Below the pieces are notes generated by a model, which was not told the origin of the DNA, made no database searches, and saw only the letters and a list, made by a program, of their open reading frames with translations. A stretch of DNA of 42,466 nucleotides from an uncultured Clostridia bacterium (GTDB taxonomy: Bacteria; Bacillota; Clostridia; Oscillospirales; Oscillospiraceae), in contig CAMZIO010000013.1 of NCBI GenBank assembly GCA_947307255.1, positions 1-42,466 on the forward strand. Reading direction: 5' to 3'. Within the stretch, counting starts at the first letter, position 1; the number at the start of each line of letters is the position of its first letter. Shown here piece after piece: positions 35,283 through 42,466 of this stretch. The translations under genes and the position numbers were made by a program.

Positions 35283-35975
35283 TCAGTCAACGTTCCATTT
35301 ATAACCAAAGCCCCAGACCGTGAGAATATGTCGCGGCTCCTGCGCATCGTCCTCGATCTTGTTGCGCAGGCGGTGTACGTTGACGTCCACGATCTTCGGC
35401 TCGCCAAAATAACCGCGGCCCCAGACCGTATCCAGAATATCCTCGCGCGAGAGAGCCTTGTCGCGGTTTTCCATGAACAGCTTCATAATGGAAAACTCCA
35501 GCTGGGTCAGCTTCACACGCACGCCGTTTTTCTCCAGCGTGCGGTTGGTCAGGTCCAGGCGGAACGGCGGTTGGAGGATCTCCCCGCTGCGCTGCGCGGG
35601 CGCTTCGTCCGTCGTGCGGCGCAGCAGCGCATCCACGCGGGCGGTCAGCTCCGCCGTGGAAAACGGCTTGGTTACGTAGTCGTCCGCGCCGGTCATCAGC
35701 CCCGTTACCTTATCCATCTCCTGCGAGCGGGCGGAGAGCATGATGATGCCGATCTTTGCATTGCTCATGCGAATGCGCCGACACACCTCAAACCCGTCGA
35801 TCCCCGGCAGCATCACGTCCAGCAGCGCCACGCGCGTGTCGGGATGCTGCTGCAGCTTTTCCAGCGCTTCCTCGCCCGACTCCGCCTCAACGACCTCGTA
35901 ACCGGCGCGCTCCAAGTTGATCACGATGAAGCTGCGGATGCTGGCCTCATCCTCCAATACCAAAACCTTTCTCAT
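35283..35975 (-). CDS. OmpR/PhoB-family response regulator
   Basis: The product has 230 residues. The receiver domain has the acidic pair Glu8/Asp9, the phosphoacceptor Asp53 (LLDVMLPG), Ser81 and Lys103 (TKPF). The C-terminal winged helix (about 135-228) ends with the typical GFGYKW. It should bind DNA when phosphorylated by the downstream kinase. GAGGAG precedes the ATG at 35975. It follows the lipoprotein gene by 16 nt. Confidence 0.95.
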   Translation of the reverse strand: MRKVLVLEDEASIRSFIVINLERAGYEVVEAESGEEALEKLQQHPDTRVALLDVMLPGIDGFEVCRRIRMSNAKIGIIMLSARSQEMDKVTGLMTGADDYVTKPFSTAELTARVDALLRRTTDEAPAQRSGEILQPPFRLDLTNRTLEKNGVRVKLTQLEFSIMKLFMENRDKALSREDILDTVWGRGYFGEPKIVDVNVHRLRNKIEDDAQEPRHILTVWGFGYKWNVD

Positions 35976-35991
35976 TCCACACTCTCCTCTC

Positions 35992-37308
35992 TCAGTTCTC
36001 GCCGGTGATCCACTCGGGCGTAATCAGCCGGAAGCTCTCGTGCAGGGCGCTTTCCGTCAGGAACCGGTCCGCATTGTCCAGCAGCGCCGCCATATACACC
36101 ACGTCGATCTGCCGCGAGAGCAGAATCTTCCCCTTCTGGAGCGCCGAATCGTTCCGCCGCTCTCCCGTGTAGGTATAGATCGTCAAAAACGGTCTGGCAT
36201 CGGCAATGCCGTTGCGCCACTCGTAGAAGGAGACCTCGCTCCCCTCCGCGTTGCCGCTGCGCACCAGGGTAATCCTGTTCACCCAGCTGTTGGGCAGGGC
36301 CAGGCTCCACCCGTCCTGCGGATTTTCATAGCTCCGGCGGACAATGCTGGCGCGCCCGAGCGCATCGTATTGCTCCCAGCAAACGTAGTAGTGCGCCGTT
36401 CCCTTCTCGTCCATCTGCGGGAAGGCGGCGAGTATCGGCACCTCCGTTACGCCGTCGTCATTGACATCGCTCGGATAGAGATCCAGGAAGTATTCTCCCG
36501 TTCCGCCGCGCGCCACGCTCTGCAGGGTGCCGTCGTGCGCCGTAAAAATATCCGTAATGACGCGGTTATCCTCCGACACGCCGGTAACGAACAGCGCGTT
36601 TTCCCCGCCCGAAAGCGTACCCGCGCTCATACGGCGCAACTCGGTCGCGGCCATGGACAGCCGCAGCGAGGAATAGAGCTGCATCTGCTCGCCGTTCCAG
36701 GCATAGTAATCCGCCAGCGCGAGGTTCTCATCGTCGCTGCGGATCACGATCAGCTCCTGCTTGCCGTCGCCGTCCACGTCGCGGGCAGCGTAACGGTAAT
36801 ACCCGGTCGAGAGCAAAACCTGCGGTTCGTCGGCCGTAATGGAATACGCCGTGAGATACTGCATATCCAGATTCCCGCGCAGACCCACGATAATCTCCCT
36901 GCGGCCGTCGCCGTCCAGGTCGGTGTAATTGATGCTGTAAATCGAGCTGGCGGTGCCTTCCAGCAGGCACATCTGCTCGTAACTGTCGCCCATCGCGCGA
37001 AAAACGTAGATCTTCACTGGTTTTTCGTCGTTCGCCTTTCGGAAGCAGGCCACGGCCTCCTCCTGCCCGTCGCCGTCCAGATCCACCATCTGCACGCTTT
37101 GCAGATTGCTGCCGGAGGTTGGCGCGGCGTACTCTGCGCCGCCGGAGAGCAGCGCGTCGATCCGCGTTTCCAGCGACTCGTACTCCGTCGGGAGCTTGGG
37201 CAGGCGGTAGAGCGTCTCCTCCGACGGATAGAATTTGCATCCGCTCACGCTCAGCGCCAGCGCGAAGCAAAGCGTCAAAAGTACGGCTTTTTTGCTATTA
37301 CGGCGCAT
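35992..37308 (-). CDS. Lipoprotein with VCBS/FG-GAP-like Ca-binding repeats, operon with a two-component system
   Basis: The product has 438 residues. The signal peptide ends with lipobox VSGC (Cys24). Four Asp-rich motifs of the VCBS/FG-GAP type follow: DLDGDGQEE (76-84), DLDGDGRRE (130-138), DVDGDGKQE (177-185) and DVNDDGVTE (281-289). These suggest a surface beta-propeller-like protein binding Ca2+. It is first in the operon, directly before the response regulator and kinase, so it may be a sensing partner or accessory protein for the kinase; that role is an inference. AGGAGG lies 7 nt before the ATG at 37308. No well-formed promoter was found upstream. Confidence 0.82.
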   Translation of the reverse strand: MRRNSKKAVLLTLCFALALSVSGCKFYPSEETLYRLPKLPTEYESLETRIDALLSGGAEYAAPTSGSNLQSVQMVDLDGDGQEEAVACFRKANDEKPVKIYVFRAMGDSYEQMCLLEGTASSIYSINYTDLDGDGRREIIVGLRGNLDMQYLTAYSITADEPQVLLSTGYYRYAARDVDGDGKQELIVIRSDDENLALADYYAWNGEQMQLYSSLRLSMAATELRRMSAGTLSGGENALFVTGVSEDNRVITDIFTAHDGTLQSVARGGTGEYFLDLYPSDVNDDGVTEVPILAAFPQMDEKGTAHYYVCWEQYDALGRASIVRRSYENPQDGWSLALPNSWVNRITLVRSGNAEGSEVSFYEWRNGIADARPFLTIYTYTGERRNDSALQKGKILLSRQIDVVYMAALLDNADRFLTESALHESFRLITPEWITGEN

Positions 37309-37445
37309 CCTTCCGCCCTCCTCTCCCCGCCTGTCCGGCGGATTGTCATAGTCATACGGATATAGTGTAACACAAAGCTATCAAAATGGGTAGCCCCCTT
37401 TTTTCTTTTTCCGCGTCTTTCTTTCCGTGTCGCGCAAAATTTTTC

Positions 37446-37474
37446 TTGCAAATTACCGCCGTATCCCGTATAAT
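37446..37474 (+). promoter_or_regulatory. Promoter of tRNA-Leu
   Basis: TTGCAA (37446-37451) and a perfect TATAAT (37469-37474) are 17 bp apart, ending 13 nt before the tRNA. Confidence 0.75.
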
Positions 37475-37487
37475 AATTTTCGCTTCC

Positions 37488-37575
37488 GCCGGTGTGATGG
37501 AATTGGCAGACGTGACGGACTCAAAATCCGTTGGGCTAATCACCCGTGCGGGTTCGACCCCCGCCACCGGCACCA
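37488..37575 (+). tRNA. tRNA-Leu (anticodon CAA)
   Basis: The 88-nt gene includes an encoded CCA (37573-37575). The acceptor arms GCCGGTG (37488-37494) and CACCGGC (37565-37571) pair fully, the anticodon loop reads CTCAAAA with anticodon CAA (decodes UUG), the T arm has GGTTCGACCCC, and a long variable arm is present as expected for Leu. It has its own promoter and terminator. Confidence 0.96.
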
Positions 37576-37580
37576 GAAAA

Positions 37581-37614
37581 AAGGAGGGAATCCAAAGGGA
37601 TTCCCTCCTTTTTT
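37581..37614 (+). terminator. Terminator of tRNA-Leu
   Basis: A perfect 13-bp stem (37581-37593 with 37598-37610) has an AAAG loop and is followed by T4 after a T-rich stem end. Confidence 0.9.
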
Positions 37615-37638
37615 GACTCCTTTCACCCTCCTGCGGCA

Positions 37639-37717
37639 GCCGTCCGACCGGGGATGATCCCGCCGGGACGGAGCCGGCGCGTCTTCGCGCCGGGGCGAAG
37701 CGGGTCGGCTTTGCCCC
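37639..37717. other. GC-rich block of three successive hairpins, unknown role
   Basis: Between the tRNA terminator and the rsmI promoter lie three hairpins: 37639-37645 with 37665-37671 (with an inner helix), 37674-37681 with 37686-37693 (TCTT loop), and 37692-37700 with 37709-37717. No coding potential was recognised, and it is outside both neighbouring transcripts as predicted. It may be an intergenic repeat or a small RNA; no second copy was noticed in the window. Confidence 0.45.
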
Positions 37718-37757
37718 ATCCCGCTCTCTTTTTCTGCAAGAATCTCCCGCTTCTCCC

Positions 37758-37786
37758 TTGCCAAGCCACGGTATTTCCTTTATACT
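37758..37786 (+). promoter_or_regulatory. Promoter of rsmI
   Basis: TTGCCA (37758-37763) and TATACT (37781-37786) are 17 bp apart, giving a leader of about 27 nt. Confidence 0.7.
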
Positions 37787-37819
37787 CTAACTGGAAAACG
37801 ATGCGATGCGGAGGAGAGT

Positions 37820-38698
37820 ATGGAAGATAACGCTACGATCGGCACGCTGTATATCGTCGCCACGCCCATCGGCAACTCCCGCGATATGAGCGCGCGCGGC
37901 ATGGAAATACTGACCAATGTGGATATCATCGCGGCGGAGGACACCCGCCGCAGCGTGGTGCTGCTCAACAAGCTGGGCATTCGCAACAACCTGTCCGCCA
38001 ACCACAAGTTCAACGAATACGGCAAGGCCAAGTGGTTCATCGAGCAGCTCCTTGCCGGCAAGAGCATCGCCGTGATCACCGACGCAGGCACGCCCTGCAT
38101 CTCCGATCCCGGCAATGAGCTGATCAAGGCCGCCATCGAAAGCGGCGTGCGCGTGGTGGGCATTCCCGGCGCCTGCGCCGCGGTAACGGCGCTGTCCATC
38201 TCCGGCTTCGACCTCTCGACGTTCTTTTTCTACGGCTTCTTCCCGCGCGAGCGCGCTGACCGCCGCCGGGTACTGTCGATGATGCGCCGCGGCGACACGA
38301 GGACCTACGCTTTTTACGAGTCGCCCAAGCGGATCATGAGCGCGGTCGAATTCTTCATCGAGGAGAACGCCGGCGTGCGCCTGTGCCTGTGCAACGACAT
38401 GACCAAGCTGCACGAAACGACCTTCCGCGGCACGCCCGCCGAGGTCAAGGCACAGCTTTTGGAGAAGGGAAACTACGAAAAGGGCGAATACGCGCTGATT
38501 GCGGAGGTCGCGGACGAGTACCGGCTGCAGGAGGTGGAGCACATCTCCTCGCCCGAGGCGCTGCTGGTGGACTGTATGGTGCAAAACGGCTGCACGGCAA
38601 AGGACGCGATCAAGCTCCTTTTAAAGGACGAGAACAACACCTACAGCAAAAACGAGCTCTACGCCGCGCATCTATCGCTCAAAGAGCGTTTTTCCTGA
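37820..38698 (+). CDS. rsmI: 16S rRNA 2'-O-ribose C1402 methyltransferase
   Basis: The product has 292 residues of the tetrapyrrole-methylase fold. GTLYIVATPIGN (6-17), AAEDTRR (about 35-41) and the ITDAGTPCISDPG loop (about 80-92) are RsmI hallmarks. It methylates the ribose of C1402 in 16S rRNA. GGAGGAG precedes the ATG at 37820. It has its own promoter and is followed after 11 nt by a second methyltransferase gene. Confidence 0.95.
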   Translation: MEDNATIGTLYIVATPIGNSRDMSARGMEILTNVDIIAAEDTRRSVVLLNKLGIRNNLSANHKFNEYGKAKWFIEQLLAGKSIAVITDAGTPCISDPGNELIKAAIESGVRVVGIPGACAAVTALSISGFDLSTFFFYGFFPRERADRRRVLSMMRRGDTRTYAFYESPKRIMSAVEFFIEENAGVRLCLCNDMTKLHETTFRGTPAEVKAQLLEKGNYEKGEYALIAEVADEYRLQEVEHISSPEALLVDCMVQNGCTAKDAIKLLLKDENNTYSKNELYAAHLSLKERFS

Positions 38699-38709
38699 GG
38701 AGGCCGCCG

Positions 38710-39861
38710 ATGAGTATGGTTGCAGACGACCTCGTCGCGTATCTGGACGGGTTGAATAAGCTGGTGCTCTCCGCCCCGGTGGACGGGCGGGCGGACACGA
38801 AGGTAACGGTGCGCCCCATTGCGCTGCGCGGCAAGGCGTTTTTCCAGTTGGAATACCAGTGCGGCGCGCAGGTGCGCCACCGCAACGTGGCCAAAGGGCA
38901 GCTGCCGGAGCTGTTTGAACGGGAGCTCGACGGCGTTTACCGCCAGGTCGTCCTGTGTACAAATAACGAGACGCGGCAATACATCCGAAAAGCCAACGGC
39001 AGTTACCGCTGCACGGCAAAGGACGAATCCCGCCGCGCCGCGCCCAGTCTGACGCACAACCGCGCCAAGGAGTACATCCTGCGCGAAGGCGAAAATATCC
39101 CCGCGCTGGTCGATCTGGGCGTCTTTACGCAGGACTTTCGCATCGTGCGCAGCAAGTACGACAAGTATAAGCAGATCAACCGCTTCATCGAGTTGGTCGA
39201 CGACGCCTTCGCCCGGCTGGAGCGTGAGGACGTTACGATTCTGGACTTTGGCTGTGGAAAGTCGTATCTGACCTTCGTGCTCTACTATTATTTTGCGGTC
39301 AAGCGCGGCATGCGCACGCGGATCATCGGCTACGACCTCAAGGCGGACGTGGTGGCGCGCTGCAACGAGATCGCGCAGCGCTACGGTTACGACGGATTAC
39401 GCTTCGTCGTCAGCGACGTAACGCGGGACGCGCTCTATGACGAGCCGATTGATATGATCGTTACGCTCCACGCCTGCGACACGGCCACGGACTACGCCCT
39501 GCACTACGCGCTCAGCCGCGGCGTGCGCCATATTTTCTCCGTCCCCTGCTGCCAGCACGAAATCAACGCCCAAATCCAAAAGGGCGGCGATTTTGACCTG
39601 CTGCTGGGCCACGGGCTGCTGCGCGAGCGGCTCAGCGCCCTGCTGACCGATGCGATCCGCGCCGCGGTGCTGGAGGATATGGGTTACAGCGTGGATGTGA
39701 TCGAGTTCATTGATTTCGAGCATTCGCCCAAGAATCTGATGCTGCGCGCCGTAAAAAACAAGCGCCCCGGCCACCGCAGGCTGGAGCAGGCCCGCGCGCT
39801 TGCCGCGCAGTACGGCTTCCGCCAAACGCTGCTGGAGCTCACGGCGCAGGAGCAAGCGTGA
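38710..39861 (+). CDS. Class I SAM-dependent methyltransferase (Methyltransf_32-like)
   Basis: The product has 383 residues. The N-terminal half (about 1-155) is a conserved but unnamed domain; the C-terminal half has motif I ILDFGCGKSYLTF (about 176-188) and a VPCCQHE segment like that of METTL25/RRNAD1-type methyltransferases (PF13679). The substrate is unknown; pairing with rsmI hints at RNA or ribosome modification. The ATG at 38710 has GAGGAG upstream; a second ATG is two codons later. No strong terminator was found after it. Confidence 0.83.
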   Translation: MSMVADDLVAYLDGLNKLVLSAPVDGRADTKVTVRPIALRGKAFFQLEYQCGAQVRHRNVAKGQLPELFERELDGVYRQVVLCTNNETRQYIRKANGSYRCTAKDESRRAAPSLTHNRAKEYILREGENIPALVDLGVFTQDFRIVRSKYDKYKQINRFIELVDDAFARLEREDVTILDFGCGKSYLTFVLYYYFAVKRGMRTRIIGYDLKADVVARCNEIAQRYGYDGLRFVVSDVTRDALYDEPIDMIVTLHACDTATDYALHYALSRGVRHIFSVPCCQHEINAQIQKGGDFDLLLGHGLLRERLSALLTDAIRAAVLEDMGYSVDVIEFIDFEHSPKNLMLRAVKNKRPGHRRLEQARALAAQYGFRQTLLELTAQEQA

Positions 39862-39911
39862 ACGGCGCGCCGCATTCTTTGGTTTTTTCACCTTTTTTCG
39901 CCCGGTAGATA

Positions 39912-39940
39912 TTGACTTGGCGGCAAATGCGTGGTATAAA
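39912..39940 (+). promoter_or_regulatory. Promoter of the SCIFF locus
   Basis: TTGACT (39912-39917) and TATAAA (39935-39940) are 17 bp apart, giving a leader of about 23 nt. Confidence 0.75.
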
Positions 39941-39969
39941 AATATCACTACTGTTCGGAGGAAACGAAA

Positions 39970-40131
39970 ATGGAAATGAAGCACATTGTTACGCTTGAAA
40001 CCCGCAACCTTTGCACCAGCGCCAAAAACGGCGGCTGCGGCGAGTGCCAGACTTCCTGCCAGTCCGCCTGCAAGACCAGCTGCGGCATTGCAAACCAGAA
40101 GTGCGAGAATGGCGCCAAGGTCGACAAGTAA
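39970..40131 (+). CDS. scfA: SCIFF (six-cysteine) RiPP precursor peptide
   Basis: The product has 53 residues, or 51 if the ATG at 39976 is used, which matches the usual MKH start; GGAGG lies 8 nt before the first ATG. The SCIFF core is clear: Cys23, Cys26, Cys30, Cys34, Cys38 and Cys45 in a CGECQTSCQSACKTSC context. A seventh Cys (Cys15) lies in the leader-like part. Members are modified by a radical SAM maturase that forms a Cys-to-alpha-carbon thioether; the maturase gene follows. Oddity: the residue after Cys38 is Gly39, where many SCIFF peptides have Thr, the reported acceptor. The biological role of SCIFF is unknown. Confidence 0.95.
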   Translation: MEMKHIVTLETRNLCTSAKNGGCGECQTSCQSACKTSCGIANQKCENGAKVDK

Positions 40132-40144
40132 TCTGCACAGATGA

Positions 40145-40174
40145 AAAAAATGCCGCCTCTCGGCGGCATTTTTT
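40145..40174 (+). terminator. Terminator/attenuator between SCIFF peptide and maturase genes
   Basis: A 12-bp stem (40146-40157 with 40162-40173) has a TCTC loop and ends in T6. It lies 14 nt after the peptide stop and 33 nt before the maturase start, so it should leave most transcripts carrying only the peptide gene. Confidence 0.85.
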
Positions 40175-40206
40175 CTTATACCAAACCGAAGGCAAGGAGG
40201 CCCCAT

Positions 40207-41592
40207 ATGATTCATCGTTATCAATTGGGCGGGTTCAACATCGTGCTGGACGTGTGCTCCGGCGCGATCCACGCGGTGGACGAGCTGGCCTATGACATGA
40301 TTGGCCTGTACGAGGCGCAAAGCCGGGAGGATATCCTGCGCGCCATGCTGGAAAAGTACGGCGGCACGGCGCATGTTACGGCGGAGGAGGTCGCGCGCTG
40401 CTACGACCAGATCACGCAGCTCAAGGACAGCGGCCAGCTTTTCACGCCGGACACGTTCGCGCCGATGGCCGGCAAATTCAAAGAACGCAGCGAGGGCGTC
40501 GTCAAGGCGCTTTGCCTGCACGTCGCCCATACCTGCAACTTAAACTGCTCGTACTGCTTTGCAAGCCAGGGCAAGTACCACGGCAAGCGCGCGATCATGA
40601 GCTACGAGGTCGGTAAGCGCGCGCTGGACTTTTTGATCGAGCACTCCGGCACGCGGCGCAATCTGGAGGTCGATTTCTTCGGTGGCGAGCCGCTGATGAA
40701 CTTCCAGGTGGTCAAGGATCTGGTCGCCTATGCACGGATGCGGGAAAAAGACGCCGGCAAGAACTTCCGCTTTACCCTCACGACCAACGGTCTTTTGATT
40801 GACGACGACGTGATCGACTTTTGCAACCGCGAGATGAGCAATGTGGTGCTCAGTCTCGACGGGCGCAAGGAGGTCCACGACCGCTATCGCGTAGACTTTG
40901 CCGGCAACGGCAGTTGGGAGCGCATCGTACCCAAGTTTCAAAAGCTCGTCGCCGCGCGCGGCGGCAAGAACTACTATATGCGCGGCACCTTCACCCACGC
41001 CAACCCCGACTTCCTGGCGGATATCCGCCAGATGCTCGATCTGGGCTTTACGGAGCTGAGCATGGAACCGGTGGTCTGCGCGCCCGACGATCCCGCGGCG
41101 CTGACGCAGGAGGATCTGCCCATCGTCCTGGAGCAGTACGAGCTGCTTGCCGCGCTGATGCTCTCGCGCGAGCGCGAGGGCCGTCCCTTCACCTTCTACC
41201 ACTACATGATCGACCTCACCGGCGGGCCGTGCATCTACAAGCGCATCTCCGGCTGCGGTTCGGGCACGGAGTATATGGCGGTTACCCCTTGGGGCGATCT
41301 CTACCCCTGCCATCAGTTCGTCGGTGAGGAGAAGTTCTGTCTCGGCAACGTCTGGGACGGCGTAACGAAGCCGGATACGCAGGGCGAATTTGCCCGCTGC
41401 AACGTATACGCCAAGCCGGAGTGCCGCGATTGCTGGGCGCGGCTGTACTGCTCCGGTGGCTGCGCCGCCAACGCCTATCACGCCACCGGCGCGATCACGG
41501 GCACGTACCAATACGGCTGCGAGCTGTTCTGCAAGCGCATGGAGTGCGCGATCATGCTGGCGGTGGCCAGAGCCGCCGGCGGAGGGCAGTGA
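40207..41592 (+). CDS. scfB: SCIFF peptide thioether-forming radical SAM maturase
   Basis: The product has 461 residues. The N-terminal about 85 residues resemble a peptide-recognition (RRE-like) domain; the radical SAM site CNLNCSYC supplies Cys110, Cys114 and Cys117; the C-terminal SPASM region is Cys-rich (CIYK, GCGSG, YPCHQF, CLGN, CNVY, ECRDCW, YCSGGC, GCELFC) and would hold auxiliary 4Fe-4S clusters. It installs the thioether in the peptide encoded upstream. The ATG at 40207 with AAGGAGG before it is the start; an in-frame ATG at 40141 lies in the terminator hairpin and is rejected. A decarboxylase gene follows after 1 nt. Confidence 0.95.
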   Translation: MIHRYQLGGFNIVLDVCSGAIHAVDELAYDMIGLYEAQSREDILRAMLEKYGGTAHVTAEEVARCYDQITQLKDSGQLFTPDTFAPMAGKFKERSEGVVKALCLHVAHTCNLNCSYCFASQGKYHGKRAIMSYEVGKRALDFLIEHSGTRRNLEVDFFGGEPLMNFQVVKDLVAYARMREKDAGKNFRFTLTTNGLLIDDDVIDFCNREMSNVVLSLDGRKEVHDRYRVDFAGNGSWERIVPKFQKLVAARGGKNYYMRGTFTHANPDFLADIRQMLDLGFTELSMEPVVCAPDDPAALTQEDLPIVLEQYELLAALMLSREREGRPFTFYHYMIDLTGGPCIYKRISGCGSGTEYMAVTPWGDLYPCHQFVGEEKFCLGNVWDGVTKPDTQGEFARCNVYAKPECRDCWARLYCSGGCAANAYHATGAITGTYQYGCELFCKRMECAIMLAVARAAGGGQ

Positions 41593-41593
41593 G

Positions 41594-42466
41594 ATGGACA
41601 CGCCGATCTGCGATTTCGTCCGGCAGTACAACGCCTGCAGCCCTGTGCGGCTCCATATGCCGGGGCATAAGGGCGCGCCGGGCCTTGGCGCGGAAGCGCT
41701 GGATATCACGGAGATCCCCGGCGCAGACGTACTCTATCACGGCAGCGGCGTTATTCGCAAAAGCGAGGAAAACGCAGCCGCTCTGTTCGGCACGGCGAAA
41801 ACGCTCTACTCGACGGAGGGCTCATCGCTGTGCATCCGCGCGATGCTTTATCTCGCGCTGCTGCACGCCCGTTCGACCGGACGCCGCCCGCTCGTCGCCG
41901 CCGGGCGCAACGCCCACCAGGTATTCCTCACCGCCGCGGCGCTGCTGGATCTGGACGTGCTGTGGCTTTTCTCCGATCAGGCGGAGCAAAGCGCCGTCTC
42001 CTGTACGATCACGCCGCAGGCGCTGGAGGCGGCGCTGTGCGCCGCGCCGGAAAAGCCGGCCGCCGTGTACCTTACCTGTCCGGATTATCTGGGCAATCTC
42101 TATGATATCGCCGCGCTCGCCGCCGTCTGTCATCGGCACGGCGCGCTGGTATTGGTGGACAACGCCCACGGCGCGTATTTGAAGTTTCTCACCCCCTCCC
42201 GGCACCCGATCGACCTGGGCGCGGACCTGTGCTGCGACAGCGCGCACAAAACGCTCAGTGTGCTCACGGGCGGTGCCTATCTGCACCTGTCCCCCGGCGC
42301 GCCGGAAGCGCTGCGCGGCTGGATGGAAAGCGCAATGCAGCTTTTCGCCAGCACCAGCCCCTCGTATCTGATCCTGCAGTCGCTGGATCTGGCAAACCGC
42401 CATCTTGCCTCGGATTACCCCGCACGGCTGCGGGATGCGGCGGCGCGCGTTGCGGCGCTGCGCGCG
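41594..42466 (+). CDS. Orn/Lys/Arg decarboxylase-family PLP enzyme (3' truncated by window end)
   Basis: The first 291 codons are present and the frame is open to the last base. The opening RLHMPGHKGAPG and ITEIPGADVLYH are typical of the short Firmicutes branch of the family (SpeA/YaaO-like). The PLP-binding Lys219 lies in SAHKTL, and VDNAHGAYL holds the cofactor-contacting Asp/His. It probably decarboxylates arginine, lysine or ornithine for polyamine synthesis; which one cannot be read. The start is 1 nt after the maturase stop, so it is in the SCIFF operon, although such genes also occur with tmk/holB-type neighbours in Clostridia. Confidence 0.9.
   Translation, partial: MDTPICDFVRQYNACSPVRLHMPGHKGAPGLGAEALDITEIPGADVLYHGSGVIRKSEENAAALFGTAKTLYSTEGSSLCIRAMLYLALLHARSTGRRPLVAAGRNAHQVFLTAAALLDLDVLWLFSDQAEQSAVSCTITPQALEAALCAAPEKPAAVYLTCPDYLGNLYDIAALAAVCHRHGALVLVDNAHGAYLKFLTPSRHPIDLGADLCCDSAHKTLSVLTGGAYLHLSPGAPEALRGWMESAMQLFASTSPSYLILQSLDLANRHLASDYPARLRDAAARVAALRA

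Noticed and set aside
37309..37445. Promoter of the lipoprotein operon (an extended -10-like TGTTACACT on the minus strand)
   Set aside because: No -35 match at a suitable distance, so it was not listed as a feature.
39862..39900. Terminator after the class I methyltransferase gene
   Set aside because: Only a short GC palindrome (about 39864-39873) separated from the T-run by several bases; too weak to call.
40141..40206. A start 22 codons upstream for the SCIFF maturase
   Set aside because: It would begin inside the terminator hairpin, lacks a ribosome binding site and adds residues unlike the family; 40207 has an AAGGAGG box.
1..42466. CRISPR arrays, insertion sequences, prophage genes, attachment sites
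   Set aside because: No regularly spaced direct repeats, transposase or integrase motifs, or flanking duplications were seen on either strand.

Overview
The window is a stretch of chromosome from a high-GC member of the Firmicutes, class Clostridia, probably Oscillospirales (Ruminococcaceae/Oscillospiraceae-like). This rests on gene content. A SCIFF peptide sits beside its radical-SAM maturase, a pair that is nearly universal in Clostridia. A GlgC/GlgD pair, YlmH, DUF896 and DUF1385 (YqhQ) proteins are typical of Firmicutes. Ribosome binding sites are strong AGGAGG types, and promoters are sigma-A-like with mostly 17-bp spacers. I saw no phage genes, insertion sequences, CRISPR arrays or rRNA. 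Most of the window looks like ordinary core genome, tightly packed and mainly on the minus strand.

Layout, left to right. (1) 1-7.1 kb: a 14-C homopolymer; a membrane-anchored SH3b protein; a CPA2 cation/proton antiporter; a three-gene ABC importer of the TrpXYZ type (substrate-binding lipoprotein, permease, ATPase); and an orphan oligopeptide-type solute-binding lipoprotein. (2) 7.1-16.5 kb: a DEAD-box helicase and a complete glycogen operon, transcribed glgB-glgC-glgD-glgA-glgP. (3) 16.6-18.8 kb: ylmH, a DUF896 gene and an XpaC-like membrane protein, transcribed towards the glycogen genes. (4) 18.9-22.8 kb: a zinc-ribbon/BIG2 surface protein, uridine kinase (plus strand), a split two-subunit chromate transporter and birA. 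(5) 23.1-25.4 kb, plus strand: an MBOAT acyltransferase with an SGNH hydrolase, a likely cell-surface acylation pair. (6) 25.4-33.7 kb, minus strand: a long run DUF1385-prmC-recA-recX-small membrane protein-rimO-pgsA-cysS-cysteine hydrolase-GNAT. Its single clear promoter overlaps a near-consensus LexA box. (7) 33.8-37.3 kb: a lipoprotein with Ca-binding-like repeats, transcribed with an OmpR-type response regulator and a sensor kinase. (8) 37.4-42.5 kb, plus strand: tRNA-Leu(CAA), rsmI, a class I methyltransferase, the SCIFF RiPP locus (53-residue precursor, intergenic terminator, maturase) and the 5' part of an Orn/Lys/Arg decarboxylase cut by the window edge.

The most noteworthy item is the SCIFF precursor. 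Counting from the MKH start, the position reported as the thioether acceptor Thr in the characterised Clostridium thermocellum peptide is Gly here, while the donor Cys is kept. Other points of interest are the candidate SOS box ahead of the recA gene run, the lipoprotein-coupled two-component system, a terminator that overlaps the next gene's promoter, a homopolymer placed where it could switch a gene running off the left edge, and an unexplained multi-hairpin block at 37.6-37.7 kb. Families were recognised by reading the translations; no database search was run.
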